Made by a program: the position numbers and the translations under genes. A stretch of 64,000 nt of DNA from Bacteroidota bacterium (GTDB lineage Bacteria > Bacteroidota > Bacteroidia > Flavobacteriales_D > Sanyastnellaceae): NCBI GenBank assembly GCA_027622975.1, contig JAQBVN010000010.1, positions 22,301-86,300 on the forward strand, given 5' to 3'. Of this stretch, positions 37,254 through 45,226 are shown one piece after another (the first letter of the stretch is position 1; the number at the start of each line of letters is the position of its first letter). The notes below the pieces were generated by a model, which was not told the origin of the DNA, did no database searches, and saw only the letters and a list, made by a program, of their open reading frames with translations.

Positions 37254-38171
37254 ATGGCCAAATACAATCAACCCGATCCTCGAAACGCTGAGACTTGGTG
37301 TTGGGTCAATGGCCTGGTCAGACGAGAGGAAGCCAAAGTCAGTGTGTTGGACAGCGTCGTTCAGGGAGGAGATGCCGTGTGGGAAGGGCTTCGCGTTTCA
37401 CAAGGGCGAATTTTTCAATTGACGGAGCACCTGACCCGATTGCACAAGAGCGCCCATGCCTTGATGTTCGTCAACGTCCCAGGGATGGATGAAATTCAAG
37501 ATGCTGTTTTCCAAACGCTTGAAGCCAACAACATGACTGACGGCGTTCACATCCGTCTCACCTTGACAAGGGGCAAAAAGTCAACGTCAGGCATGGATCC
37601 AAGGCTCAACATTTTTGGAAGCACTCTCATTGTCTTGCCTGAGTACAAAGGGGCTGTGTATGGATCCGGAGAAATCAGACTGATCACGAGCAGCATCCGT
37701 CGCAACAGCCCTACGTTTTTAGATTCCAAGATTCATCACAACAACCTGCTCAACAACATCCTCGCCAAAATTCAGGCCAACCACGCAGGTGCCGATGACG
37801 CATTGATGCTCGATGACCGGGGATTCATCGCTGAAACCAATGCCACCAATGTATTCTTTGTTCAGGGTGGAGAATTGTGTACCCCCTTCGGTCATGCCTG
37901 CCTTCCCGGGCTCACCAGGGAATATGCTTTGACCTTGGCGGAACGCTTGGGGATCCCCGCAAGAGAGGGCGATTTCAGCTTGACCGAACTCTACAATGCG
38001 GACGAGGCCTTCACCACGGGAACCATGGGGGGACTTGCCCACATCGTGGAAGTGGACGGTCGCCGAATCGGCCCCGCGGATCGCAACGGGCCAGGGCCCA
38101 TCACCCAGATGCTTCAAGCGGCGTATCCCGAACACATTCCCTCAGTTCCTCTTCCATTTGCCGTGTTGTGA
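37254..38171 (+). CDS. Class IV PLP-dependent aminotransferase (branched-chain type)
   Basis: The 305-residue protein shows the class IV pattern: VWEGLRVSQGRIFQLTEH, IRLTLTRGKK, the PLP lysine in FLDSKIHHNNLLNNI (K159), AETNATNVFFV, LPGLTREYALTLAERLGI and EAFTTGTMGGLAHIVEVDG. The family includes IlvE, D-alanine aminotransferase and aminodeoxychorismate lyase; the substrate cannot be assigned from motifs. The upstream sulfotransferase-like gene is a fused partner in plants, which suggests a shared pathway. Its stop overlaps the GTG start of the next gene. Confidence 0.88.
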   Translation: MAKYNQPDPRNAETWCWVNGLVRREEAKVSVLDSVVQGGDAVWEGLRVSQGRIFQLTEHLTRLHKSAHALMFVNVPGMDEIQDAVFQTLEANNMTDGVHIRLTLTRGKKSTSGMDPRLNIFGSTLIVLPEYKGAVYGSGEIRLITSSIRRNSPTFLDSKIHHNNLLNNILAKIQANHAGADDALMLDDRGFIAETNATNVFFVQGGELCTPFGHACLPGLTREYALTLAERLGIPAREGDFSLTELYNADEAFTTGTMGGLAHIVEVDGRRIGPADRNGPGPITQMLQAAYPEHIPSVPLPFAVL

Positions 38172-38578
38172 AGCACCTGGTCCAGTCAGCATTTCGTGTT
38201 TTCATCGGCTTTTGTGCGGGGACGATGTTCAGCTGGGGCGTAGGCCAAACCCTACAAGACATCCTGGCCCAAGGGGTCCCACGCCCGAGTACCAGCGACA
38301 GAGCATCCCTTGCACAGTTCTTGGAATCACTTCCTCCTTTGGCTCACGCAGGCCGTCTCGTGGGACTGGGAGCCGGTGTGATGTTGGGATGTGCGCTGGT
38401 GCGGCGCCTGAACGGAAATCGGCCCACAGAGGCGTGGGCGCTTGCGCTGTTGTTTGGAATGGGTGCGGTTGCAGATGTTGTGCGCGTGCCTCATGGAAAT
38501 CCACTTGGGATTGCCACCATTGCACTCATCTTGCCCTCCGCATGGATGGGCATTCGCCTGGCGTCACGCCGCAGGTAA
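38168..38578 (+). CDS. Small membrane protein
   Basis: The 136-residue protein starts with GTG at 38168 overlapping the aminotransferase stop (GTGA), so it is translationally coupled. It has three to four membrane segments: VFIGFCAGTMFSWGVG, AHAGRLVGLGAGVMLGCALV and WALALLFGMGAVADVV, then IATIALILPSAWMGIRLA. No family is recognised. Its last bases overlap the end of the convergent DMT transporter gene. Confidence 0.6.
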   Translation: MKHLVQSAFRVFIGFCAGTMFSWGVGQTLQDILAQGVPRPSTSDRASLAQFLESLPPLAHAGRLVGLGAGVMLGCALVRRLNGNRPTEAWALALLFGMGAVADVVRVPHGNPLGIATIALILPSAWMGIRLASRRR

Positions 38579-39433
38579 GCCCTTGATTCTTGCCTTCAGC
38601 ACGGTGTTGGCCACGATGCTCGCAACCACGAGGGCCATTCCGACAAGGCTAACCATGGACATGTGCTCTCCGTACCCCCACCACCCCACAATCAAGGCCA
38701 GCACAGCTCCGAGGTACTTGAACGGCATCACTGTTCCGGCATCTTCGTTGTGAAGTGCGACCGTCATCATGACTTGGGCAACGATGCTCAGCACCCCAAT
38801 GGCCAGGGCCAGGACCCAATCCGTTCCCACCATTGGCACCCAATCGCCGACGGACAAAAGCCCCATGATGGGCACCGCCAACATGTGAAACCACACCACC
38901 ACCCCTACCGGGTGATCGGAATCTCTGCATTTCATGGTGGCCAAGTAAGCCACGGCAGAAAAGCATGCCGAGGTCATGCCCAAGCCCCACATTCCCCAAG
39001 TCACACGCGGATCAAACCCCTTCACCATCACAATGCCGACCAAAGCCAGGCCCAAAAAAAGCCATTGGGCCTTATGAACGCGCTCTTTCAAAAACATCAG
39101 GGCCAACACGACCGTGAAGACAGGACTACAATATTGGATGACCGTAGCGCTGGCCAATGGAATGTGCCTCAAAGTATGGAAAAAACCGGCGAGCGCAACC
39201 ATGCCAGCAAGTCCACGAACCACCAGCCAGGTGCGGTTGTAACCCAAAACAGGAATCCCGCGCCACCGAAGAAAGGCCACACACAACAACAGAGAAACGG
39301 TGGACCTAAGAAAAACTAGTTGACACGTGCCGAGATGAGAAAGTTCCTTGACACATCCATTGGCCGATGTGAACAACACCACCGCGCCCAGCATGGCAAC
39401 ACCCCCCCTCCTCACCGGACCACGGTGACCCAT
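38564..39433 (-). CDS. EamA/DMT superfamily transporter
   Basis: The 289-residue protein has about ten membrane segments in two repeats: AMLGAVVLFTSANGCVKEL, LAGFFHTLRHIPLASATVIQ and YCSPVFTVVLALMFLKERVH, then VALHNEDAGTVMPFKYLGAV. The short duplicated EamA pattern and the glutamate in FLKERV are typical. Members export metabolites or amino acids; the substrate is unknown. The start overlaps the stop of the upstream CotH-type gene by about 20 bases; a second ATG at 39394 would avoid this and still include all segments. Confidence 0.85.
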   Translation of the reverse strand: MGHRGPVRRGGVAMLGAVVLFTSANGCVKELSHLGTCQLVFLRSTVSLLLCVAFLRWRGIPVLGYNRTWLVVRGLAGMVALAGFFHTLRHIPLASATVIQYCSPVFTVVLALMFLKERVHKAQWLFLGLALVGIVMVKGFDPRVTWGMWGLGMTSACFSAVAYLATMKCRDSDHPVGVVVWFHMLAVPIMGLLSVGDWVPMVGTDWVLALAIGVLSIVAQVMMTVALHNEDAGTVMPFKYLGAVLALIVGWWGYGEHMSMVSLVGMALVVASIVANTVLKARIKGLPAA

Positions 39434-42400
39434 CCCCGGAGCACAGTCGGCTCCAATTCATGGAAGCCCTGGGCTTTGGCCAGGTAGCCGTAGACTCCGT
39501 CAGGCACAAAATGTTCCCCGCCCTGCTGGTTGTTTTGTCCAAACCATGGCTCCTCAGAATCTTCGGTGTAAAACACCCATTCTCCCCAACGATTCAACAC
39601 CGTGAAACTGTACGATTCCGCCCGAAATCCTTCCCCAAAAGGCAAGAAAGAATCATTGACTCCATCGTTGTCCGGAGTGAAGGCATTTGGCACGTACAAT
39701 GTGAACTCCACAGGGTCAAAATGAGCAATGACCAACTCCGCAGGAACACCTTGTAGTTGAAGGGACATCTCCCATGCCTTGTCATCAGGGAATGGAGAAG
39801 TGACAACCGTCTCCCAATGGCTGAATTGCCATTCTTCTTCGGCCATGGCCTCAAACACAGTGGGGCCATTGGGCTCGAAGGAAGTGCTCCAAGTGTCAGT
39901 GACCATCATCATGTTTTTCACGCGAACTTGCCCAGCCTGCGCAGGGGAAACCATCACAGTCAAATCCGTGTGTGGAATTGGAACAAAATGAGCGGTCACT
40001 TGACCGGGCTCAAACACATTCAAATCCGCTGGGATCGATGTTGACTCGGGTCCTATGTCGTTGCCATTCCAAGTCCAGTGTGAAAAAGCCCACCACTCCG
40101 TAGGGTCGACATTCAGATTGTGTGCTCCGACCTGAATCAAGTCGGTGAACGGATTGGCGTTCAGTGTATTTCCATCCAAAACAATGAATCCAGAACCCAT
40201 TGGCTCAACAGAAAATGTCAATTCCTCAGGGGGGACGGGAATGCCAAAGTGAGCGACCAAATGCACATCGCCACTCAGGGTCAAGGGGAGCCATGGATCC
40301 GTCACGTCAGCGATGATGACATCGCCAGACACGACTTCCCAGTATAAGAAGGCCAAACCATAATCCTCCTCAGCCTCTAGCGTGATGGGAACCCCTTCAA
40401 AATACCACCCTGAAAAGGGAACCATGCTCGGGGTGATGTCCACGCTGTTGAGCTCGACATCACCCATGCCCACAATGTCGAGGGTCAGGGTGACAGGAAC
40501 GACATCATAGCAATCTTCCATGCCACCAAGCAATTCGTCTTCACAACGGCTGTCAATGAAGTCCCTCAACTGTTGAAGCTCCACCTCCCAGCCAGCGACG
40601 CTCCCTCCCCATCGTTGACATTGACGAGGCATTTCAGGCTCAATCACCACCACCATGCTGTCCAACACGGCGTGCATCGTTTCGCAGGTAAACCAGGTAT
40701 TCCCAAGATCTGCCCACCGGTTGATGTACGTGGCCCAAAACGTGTCGTTGCCCAACAACGCATTCAAGACGGGAATGTGACCTTGTCCCCCCACATTTCC
40801 CATGCCTTCGGGGTTGCAAGGATCGGCCGTGGGTCCCGTATCAGGCACACCTGTGTAGTTGATGTAATGCCCAAAACTTGCGTCCATGTCCCACAACGCG
40901 TAACGCCATCTCTTCGCATCTCCGTCTGGATGGCGCCCTCTCCACCAAGCTGTGTTCCAGTTCAACCAGTCCATGGTAACGATGTAACTGTTGAGCACAA
41001 AGTAGTCGATCAACGACATGGGGTTGAGCTGCGTCACGACGTAATCGTAGTTGGCCGCCACAGTCATGTCCTGCGTGGTGCAGAAATTGACCAAGTCATA
41101 CCAATCTGTCCCACTTCCATATTCCTCCCACGTACCACCCCATGTCTTGAGAAAGTCTACAAAATGCCTGGGTTGATCGTAGTATTTCTCAGTAAAATCA
41201 ACGTCATCAACCTTCTCGCGGTATTCATACACTCCCCAATACTGCCCATTGAGATAGACAATGCAACTTTCGTTGGTGCGCTCATCCAAATGAAGCTCAG
41301 CGAGATGGCTCAACGTATGAACATAGGCATCACGAATGTGTGCTCCTGGTTCAAAAGGATAGTTGTCGTTGGCCGCCGCCTTGAAAATCAAACGTTGAAA
41401 CTTGTCGCGGTCCTTGACGTGAAAGAGTTGGGCCTCCAGGGCGAAGTCATACCCCATTTGGTCACGGGTGATGTAATCGAAGCCACGCTGGCCGTATGCA
41501 TTGCTGTCGTTTCCGTGTTCGTTGCTATCCCCCGTGGCCTCGACCCAAAAGGTCCCGTCCGTATGAAAAAATTCGATGTGGGCTGGTTCTCCATTGCCCC
41601 AACCCCATGCGCCATCCTCTTGACCATCTCCACTCACAGAGACCACAGGAATGGTGTGAGCATCCGCCCCAATGAAGTACGTGTTGGTTGCAATGAAACT
41701 CGGTGCCAGTGTTCCCGACGCATCGAAGGCCATGGCGCGAACCACTGTGGTCGCAGTGACATTGATTGGCCCTGAATACAGGGGACTCGCTGCCGTGGGG
41801 GCGTAGCCATTGAGGGTGTAACGAATGTCGTATCCCGGAGGAACGGACAATTCTACACCCACGGCATTGTCGTAATGACCGGCTTCGAGATTGAACGCAG
41901 GAATGGGGGCATACCCATCCACCATGCCACCTGCATTGGAACCGTTGGGAGTGGGAGCTGTGCAAATTTGCCAATCCGCGCTTCCGTCCGTGTTGCGTGA
42001 CCAACTGTGGTTGGCCTGGGTGGTCTCCACATCCGATTGATACGTGTAGGACTCCAACAGTGCCCCTGAGGGATCTGAAAAAAGCAAGGATTCTCCTTGG
42101 CATTGGTTGATCTTGAAATTGGTGTTCAAGAATCCCCCGGCGTACAGGTTGGTAGGCAGCTCACCCTCTCCCGAGCACATCACAAGCAAGAACCCGCCTG
42201 CGGGTACCATTGTGCCCGCAGGAATTTCAAATTTGGTTGGGTTGCTGGGGCTGTCACTTAAAAAATATCCGCCCAAATCAACGGCTGCTCCACCAGGGTT
42301 GAAGAATTCCACAAAATCCTCGTTGTCCCCTCCCACATTCAAGGTGTAATTGCTGCAGGAGAATTCGTTGATGACCACCTGGGCCTGGATGCCATCCAAA

Positions 42401-42471
42401 CCTCGGAGGATGACCAATGCAGAGACCGCACACAAGGCGCGGATGAAAGCAACCATGGAATTCGAATTCAT
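39412..42471 (-). CDS. Secreted CotH kinase protein with lamin-tail domain and T9SS type B signal
   Basis: About 1019 residues. A signal peptide (MVAFIRALCAVSALVILRGL, cut near IQA) is followed by a lamin-tail domain (VVINEFSCSNYTLN, EDFVEFFNPGGAAVDLGGY), a chitobiase-like beta domain (YTLNGYAPTAASPLYSGPI), and a CotH kinase-like domain (FQRLIFKAAANDNYPFEPGA, DAYVHTLSHLAEL, VYEYREKVDDVDFTEKYY). Then come InlB-like beta repeats (HFVPIPHTDLTV) and a type B sorting domain (FTLYVPNAFTPDNDGVNDSF, VLNRWGEWVFYTED, GVYGYLAKAQGF). CotH-type kinases phosphorylate secreted proteins in spore-formers and Bacteroidota. Substrate unknown. It lies 10 bp after the lysyl oxidase gene stop and may share its transcript. 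Confidence 0.9.
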   Translation of the reverse strand: MNSNSMVAFIRALCAVSALVILRGLDGIQAQVVINEFSCSNYTLNVGGDNEDFVEFFNPGGAAVDLGGYFLSDSPSNPTKFEIPAGTMVPAGGFLLVMCSGEGELPTNLYAGGFLNTNFKINQCQGESLLFSDPSGALLESYTYQSDVETTQANHSWSRNTDGSADWQICTAPTPNGSNAGGMVDGYAPIPAFNLEAGHYDNAVGVELSVPPGYDIRYTLNGYAPTAASPLYSGPINVTATTVVRAMAFDASGTLAPSFIATNTYFIGADAHTIPVVSVSGDGQEDGAWGWGNGEPAHIEFFHTDGTFWVEATGDSNEHGNDSNAYGQRGFDYITRDQMGYDFALEAQLFHVKDRDKFQRLIFKAAANDNYPFEPGAHIRDAYVHTLSHLAELHLDERTNESCIVYLNGQYWGVYEYREKVDDVDFTEKYYDQPRHFVDFLKTWGGTWEEYGSGTDWYDLVNFCTTQDMTVAANYDYVVTQLNPMSLIDYFVLNSYIVTMDWLNWNTAWWRGRHPDGDAKRWRYALWDMDASFGHYINYTGVPDTGPTADPCNPEGMGNVGGQGHIPVLNALLGNDTFWATYINRWADLGNTWFTCETMHAVLDSMVVVIEPEMPRQCQRWGGSVAGWEVELQQLRDFIDSRCEDELLGGMEDCYDVVPVTLTLDIVGMGDVELNSVDITPSMVPFSGWYFEGVPITLEAEEDYGLAFLYWEVVSGDVIIADVTDPWLPLTLSGDVHLVAHFGIPVPPEELTFSVEPMGSGFIVLDGNTLNANPFTDLIQVGAHNLNVDPTEWWAFSHWTWNGNDIGPESTSIPADLNVFEPGQVTAHFVPIPHTDLTVMVSPAQAGQVRVKNMMMVTDTWSTSFEPNGPTVFEAMAEEEWQFSHWETVVTSPFPDDKAWEMSLQLQGVPAELVIAHFDPVEFTLYVPNAFTPDNDGVNDSFLPFGEGFRAESYSFTVLNRWGEWVFYTEDSEEPWFGQNNQQGGEHFVPDGVYGYLAKAQGFHELEPTVLRGWVTVVR

Positions 42472-42481
42472 CGATGCCAAA

Positions 42482-44908
42482 TCAATTGTTCGAATGCACC
42501 ACAAATTTCGTCACAAGTGTTGCTTCTTCATTGGTCATTCGAACCATGTAACTGCCCGTACCCAATTGTGCACAATCCAACGTGACACGGCGACCTGAAA
42601 CCTGCCGAGAATCCAAAACACGACCCCCCATGTCCAGAATTTCCATGCTCCATGAACCCAATGGAAAAGACAGCTCACTTCGATCCGTCATGGGATTGGG
42701 CCAAACGGCAAGCCCTTGAATCCCACTCGCGACTGAGGCGATGTCAGAAACACATCCATCGATGACGGTGTGAAGCGTGTTTTGGAATTGTTCGTTCACC
42801 ACGTCCACCACCTCTGCCATGCACACCTCAAGTTCTGCGTCTGACCAATACACCCGGAGGAAAGGGACATACGTCAAATTCTTGTGGAACGATGCCCCGT
42901 CGTAGCTCAAACCGATCACCTTGTTGCCTCCAGGCACGAACGACGGCGTGATGTCATATCCAATGGGGTCTGCCAAAGAGATTGCGTCCGAGATGTTCAC
43001 CCCACTGAACACCAATTCATAGCCCACAATGCGGTTGTTTGGATTCATCACATGAACATCGAAGTAATTCATGTCCCAATTCACCCCGGCCACCATGAAG
43101 TGAACAGTGTCAAAGATGTTTGTCAACTCATTGACTGGGAAGTTGCACTTGTTGTGGAAGCCTGAACTGTCGGGATGTTCGTGAGCCACATTGTACCATT
43201 GGCACTGCGACATCAGCGCAGCATCGCTTACAGTGATTTCACCATCCTGGTCAATGTCAGTGCATGATGCCACAGCGATGTCACTGCCAAGAATGCCTTC
43301 CACGTATGCCACGGCATCTGTGTATTCCTGTGCACCGTTGGCATCTAAGTCACCGACAAGCGCGGTTCCGTTGCAATCACCGTTGCAATCAACCATGGCC
43401 GTTCCAAAGGGAACGCCCAAGCAGTCGGTGAACGGCTCACATCCATCCACAGTCTCCACCGCGAGGCTGCCACTGGAACGGTCCAATTGGATGCAGACCG
43501 CGGCATGGTTGTTCTCGTAGGAATTTTCGTTGCGGCCCAAAGCATCGGGAATGAAGTCGTAATTGGCGCGAACCAGCAGGTAATACGTCCCGTCCTCGAC
43601 ATCGGTGACATCGATCCACTGGCAGCTCAGACCTGCTCCGTAAATGTCACCGCAACCCGCTGAAATGCCCATGTTTCCGCAACCGTACTGTCCAGTTCCG
43701 CCTCCACTGCATTCCAGGTCCATGACACAAAAGCCATTTTTAAACCCAATGGGGATGATCTGGCCTTCGAGGGTGAACAGATCGTATTTGGCATAGCCCT
43801 TGTGGTGCCAGTGGTTGTGGCAATCGCCCCATTCGAATTGGTTGTTACCCGTTTGGCTTGGCACACCGATGTAGTAGTCCAAATCGCCAATGTTTTGAAT
43901 GTGCGTTGTGAATCGCACGAGTTCACGTGCACCAAATCCGTTCAAGCAACCTTCATCGATGTAGCAGTCATTTTCGTTGACTTGCATCACTTCGGTGGAC
44001 AAGCTATTGACAATGGCTTGGGCATTGACGATCAAATCTGGACCTGTGCAATCGGGGTCGCCTGGGTAGGTGCATGAACCGTTGTCCAACTCTGCCATGG
44101 GATTGTAGTTGCAGGCGTCTGGATCGGTGCATCCTGCCGGGGGGCCGCCATAACCGAATTCCCACTGCCAAGGACCCGCACAAGGACCGTCAAATGATGC
44201 CCAACGAACGAAGTAGGTCACACCCGCCTCCAAAAGGACAGTCAATTGCGCCTCTTCACCGCATCCTCCTTGGTTGTTGTCGTAATAGATGGTGCCCTCG
44301 TTCGTGTCGTCGAAGTTCCCCATTTGACAATAGTCGTAGATGTACAACCGCGTATCGCAACCGTTCCCACAGGAGCTGAATGTGTACATCCCGTTGGCAT
44401 CGGGCGTGAAGGAGTACCAAAACGAATCGCCCTCAGAATCCACCATGCCATAGTCATCTGAAGTCAAGGGAATGGCATCATTGCAGGTTTCACCCGGAGC
44501 GCAGGCAAACAAGGCCCCTGCACTGGATGAAAACTGACCACCAGTGGCCACAACAACTCCGTCCAAAGTGACTGTGTATGATCCCTCACCATAGCCACAG
44601 CAAATACCATCTCCGTAAGAGTCGAAAATCTCAAATTGCAGGCAAGGCTCCTCTGAGGATGGGAAACATAAAGTGTCCGAGTAAAGGGTTCCATTTTGGT
44701 TGTAAGGCCCACCAGACAACACCAGTTCACCTCCCAAAACAAGTTCCCATGAAGTTTCTCCAGGGTAGCCATCTGTCAAAATTTCAACCACGACGAGGCT
44801 TTCGCCCGTCTCACATTGGGCTTGAACATCAGATGAAAATTCCAAGGATGCGAACGCCAATCCGACGAATGCAGAGAGTGTCCGAAAAGACAGCGAAAGG
44901 AGGTTCAT
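42482..44908 (-). CDS. Secreted lysyl oxidase-domain protein, T9SS type A
   Basis: The 808-residue protein has a signal peptide (FVGLAFASLEFSSDVQAQ), beta domains, an ACNY repeat (TDPDACNYNPMAELDNGSC), and at about residues 290-480 a lysyl oxidase domain. The copper histidines are in DCHNHWHHKGY (H364, H366, H368); the cofactor lysine and tyrosine of human LOX align with K390 (IGFKNGFCVMD) and Y423 (CGDIYGAGLSCQWIDVTDV). A dockerin-like segment (GDLDANGAQEYTDAVAYVEG, DIDQDGEITVSDAAL) and a type A sorting domain (WPNPMTDRSELSFP to KFVVHSNN) follow. Such enzymes oxidise amines or lysines to aldehydes and could crosslink extracellular protein. Confidence 0.92.
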   Translation of the reverse strand: MNLLSLSFRTLSAFVGLAFASLEFSSDVQAQCETGESLVVVEILTDGYPGETSWELVLGGELVLSGGPYNQNGTLYSDTLCFPSSEEPCLQFEIFDSYGDGICCGYGEGSYTVTLDGVVVATGGQFSSSAGALFACAPGETCNDAIPLTSDDYGMVDSEGDSFWYSFTPDANGMYTFSSCGNGCDTRLYIYDYCQMGNFDDTNEGTIYYDNNQGGCGEEAQLTVLLEAGVTYFVRWASFDGPCAGPWQWEFGYGGPPAGCTDPDACNYNPMAELDNGSCTYPGDPDCTGPDLIVNAQAIVNSLSTEVMQVNENDCYIDEGCLNGFGARELVRFTTHIQNIGDLDYYIGVPSQTGNNQFEWGDCHNHWHHKGYAKYDLFTLEGQIIPIGFKNGFCVMDLECSGGGTGQYGCGNMGISAGCGDIYGAGLSCQWIDVTDVEDGTYYLLVRANYDFIPDALGRNENSYENNHAAVCIQLDRSSGSLAVETVDGCEPFTDCLGVPFGTAMVDCNGDCNGTALVGDLDANGAQEYTDAVAYVEGILGSDIAVASCTDIDQDGEITVSDAALMSQCQWYNVAHEHPDSSGFHNKCNFPVNELTNIFDTVHFMVAGVNWDMNYFDVHVMNPNNRIVGYELVFSGVNISDAISLADPIGYDITPSFVPGGNKVIGLSYDGASFHKNLTYVPFLRVYWSDAELEVCMAEVVDVVNEQFQNTLHTVIDGCVSDIASVASGIQGLAVWPNPMTDRSELSFPLGSWSMEILDMGGRVLDSRQVSGRRVTLDCAQLGTGSYMVRMTNEEATLVTKFVVHSNN

Positions 44909-45065
44909 GCTTTCAAAAATCTTGCGGGTTAGTCAACTTGCTTCACGAGGAGACGCAAGCAAGCCCGACAAATTACGACAATGCACAGATGAAACCTCAC
45001 ATTCAAACAAAAGGTTGCTCGAAAAAGTGGCTGGATTGAATGGGGATTGAAAAGGTCTCCCCTTG

Positions 45066-45073
45066 TATTTTCG
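45066..45073 (+). promoter_or_regulatory. -7 promoter box TATTTTCG
   Basis: TATTTTCG ends four bases before the ATG at 45078. TTG at 45047-45049 is 17 bases upstream and could be the -33 element. Confidence 0.55.
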
Positions 45074-45077
45074 CAGC

Positions 45078-45197
45078 ATGGGAAATGAACATCACGACCA
45101 CCACGAAGCGGAGCAAAACGAAATCGGAGGACCAGTGGTCTTCGCGCTGTTTCTGTTTGCCATCGTCATCATTGCCATCGGGATGATGGCATCTTGA
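45078..45197 (+). CDS. Small membrane protein, 39 residues
   Basis: A 39-codon frame (45078 to TGA 45197) encodes a His/Glu-rich N-terminus (MGNEHHDHHEAEQNEIGG) and one hydrophobic segment (PVVFALFLFAIVIIAIGMMA). It follows a promoter box by four bases and lies between two divergently placed minus-strand genes, where no other plus-strand gene is found. The HHDHHE cluster could bind metal. The short protein could belong to small-membrane-protein regulators, or be one of the tiny subunits of a respiratory complex. It rests on promoter and composition only. Confidence 0.5.
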   Translation: MGNEHHDHHEAEQNEIGGPVVFALFLFAIVIIAIGMMAS

Positions 45198-45226
45198 TTG
45201 TTCAGGATCCAATCCTGAAACTGGAT

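Noticed and set aside
37877..38167. Long upstream extension of the small membrane protein frame
   Set aside because: It lies inside the aminotransferase gene in another frame; the GTG at 38168 gives a compact protein and translational coupling.
40573..41775. 400-residue open frame on the plus strand
   Set aside because: Antisense to the CotH gene, whose domains are clear; the frame has no recognisable features.
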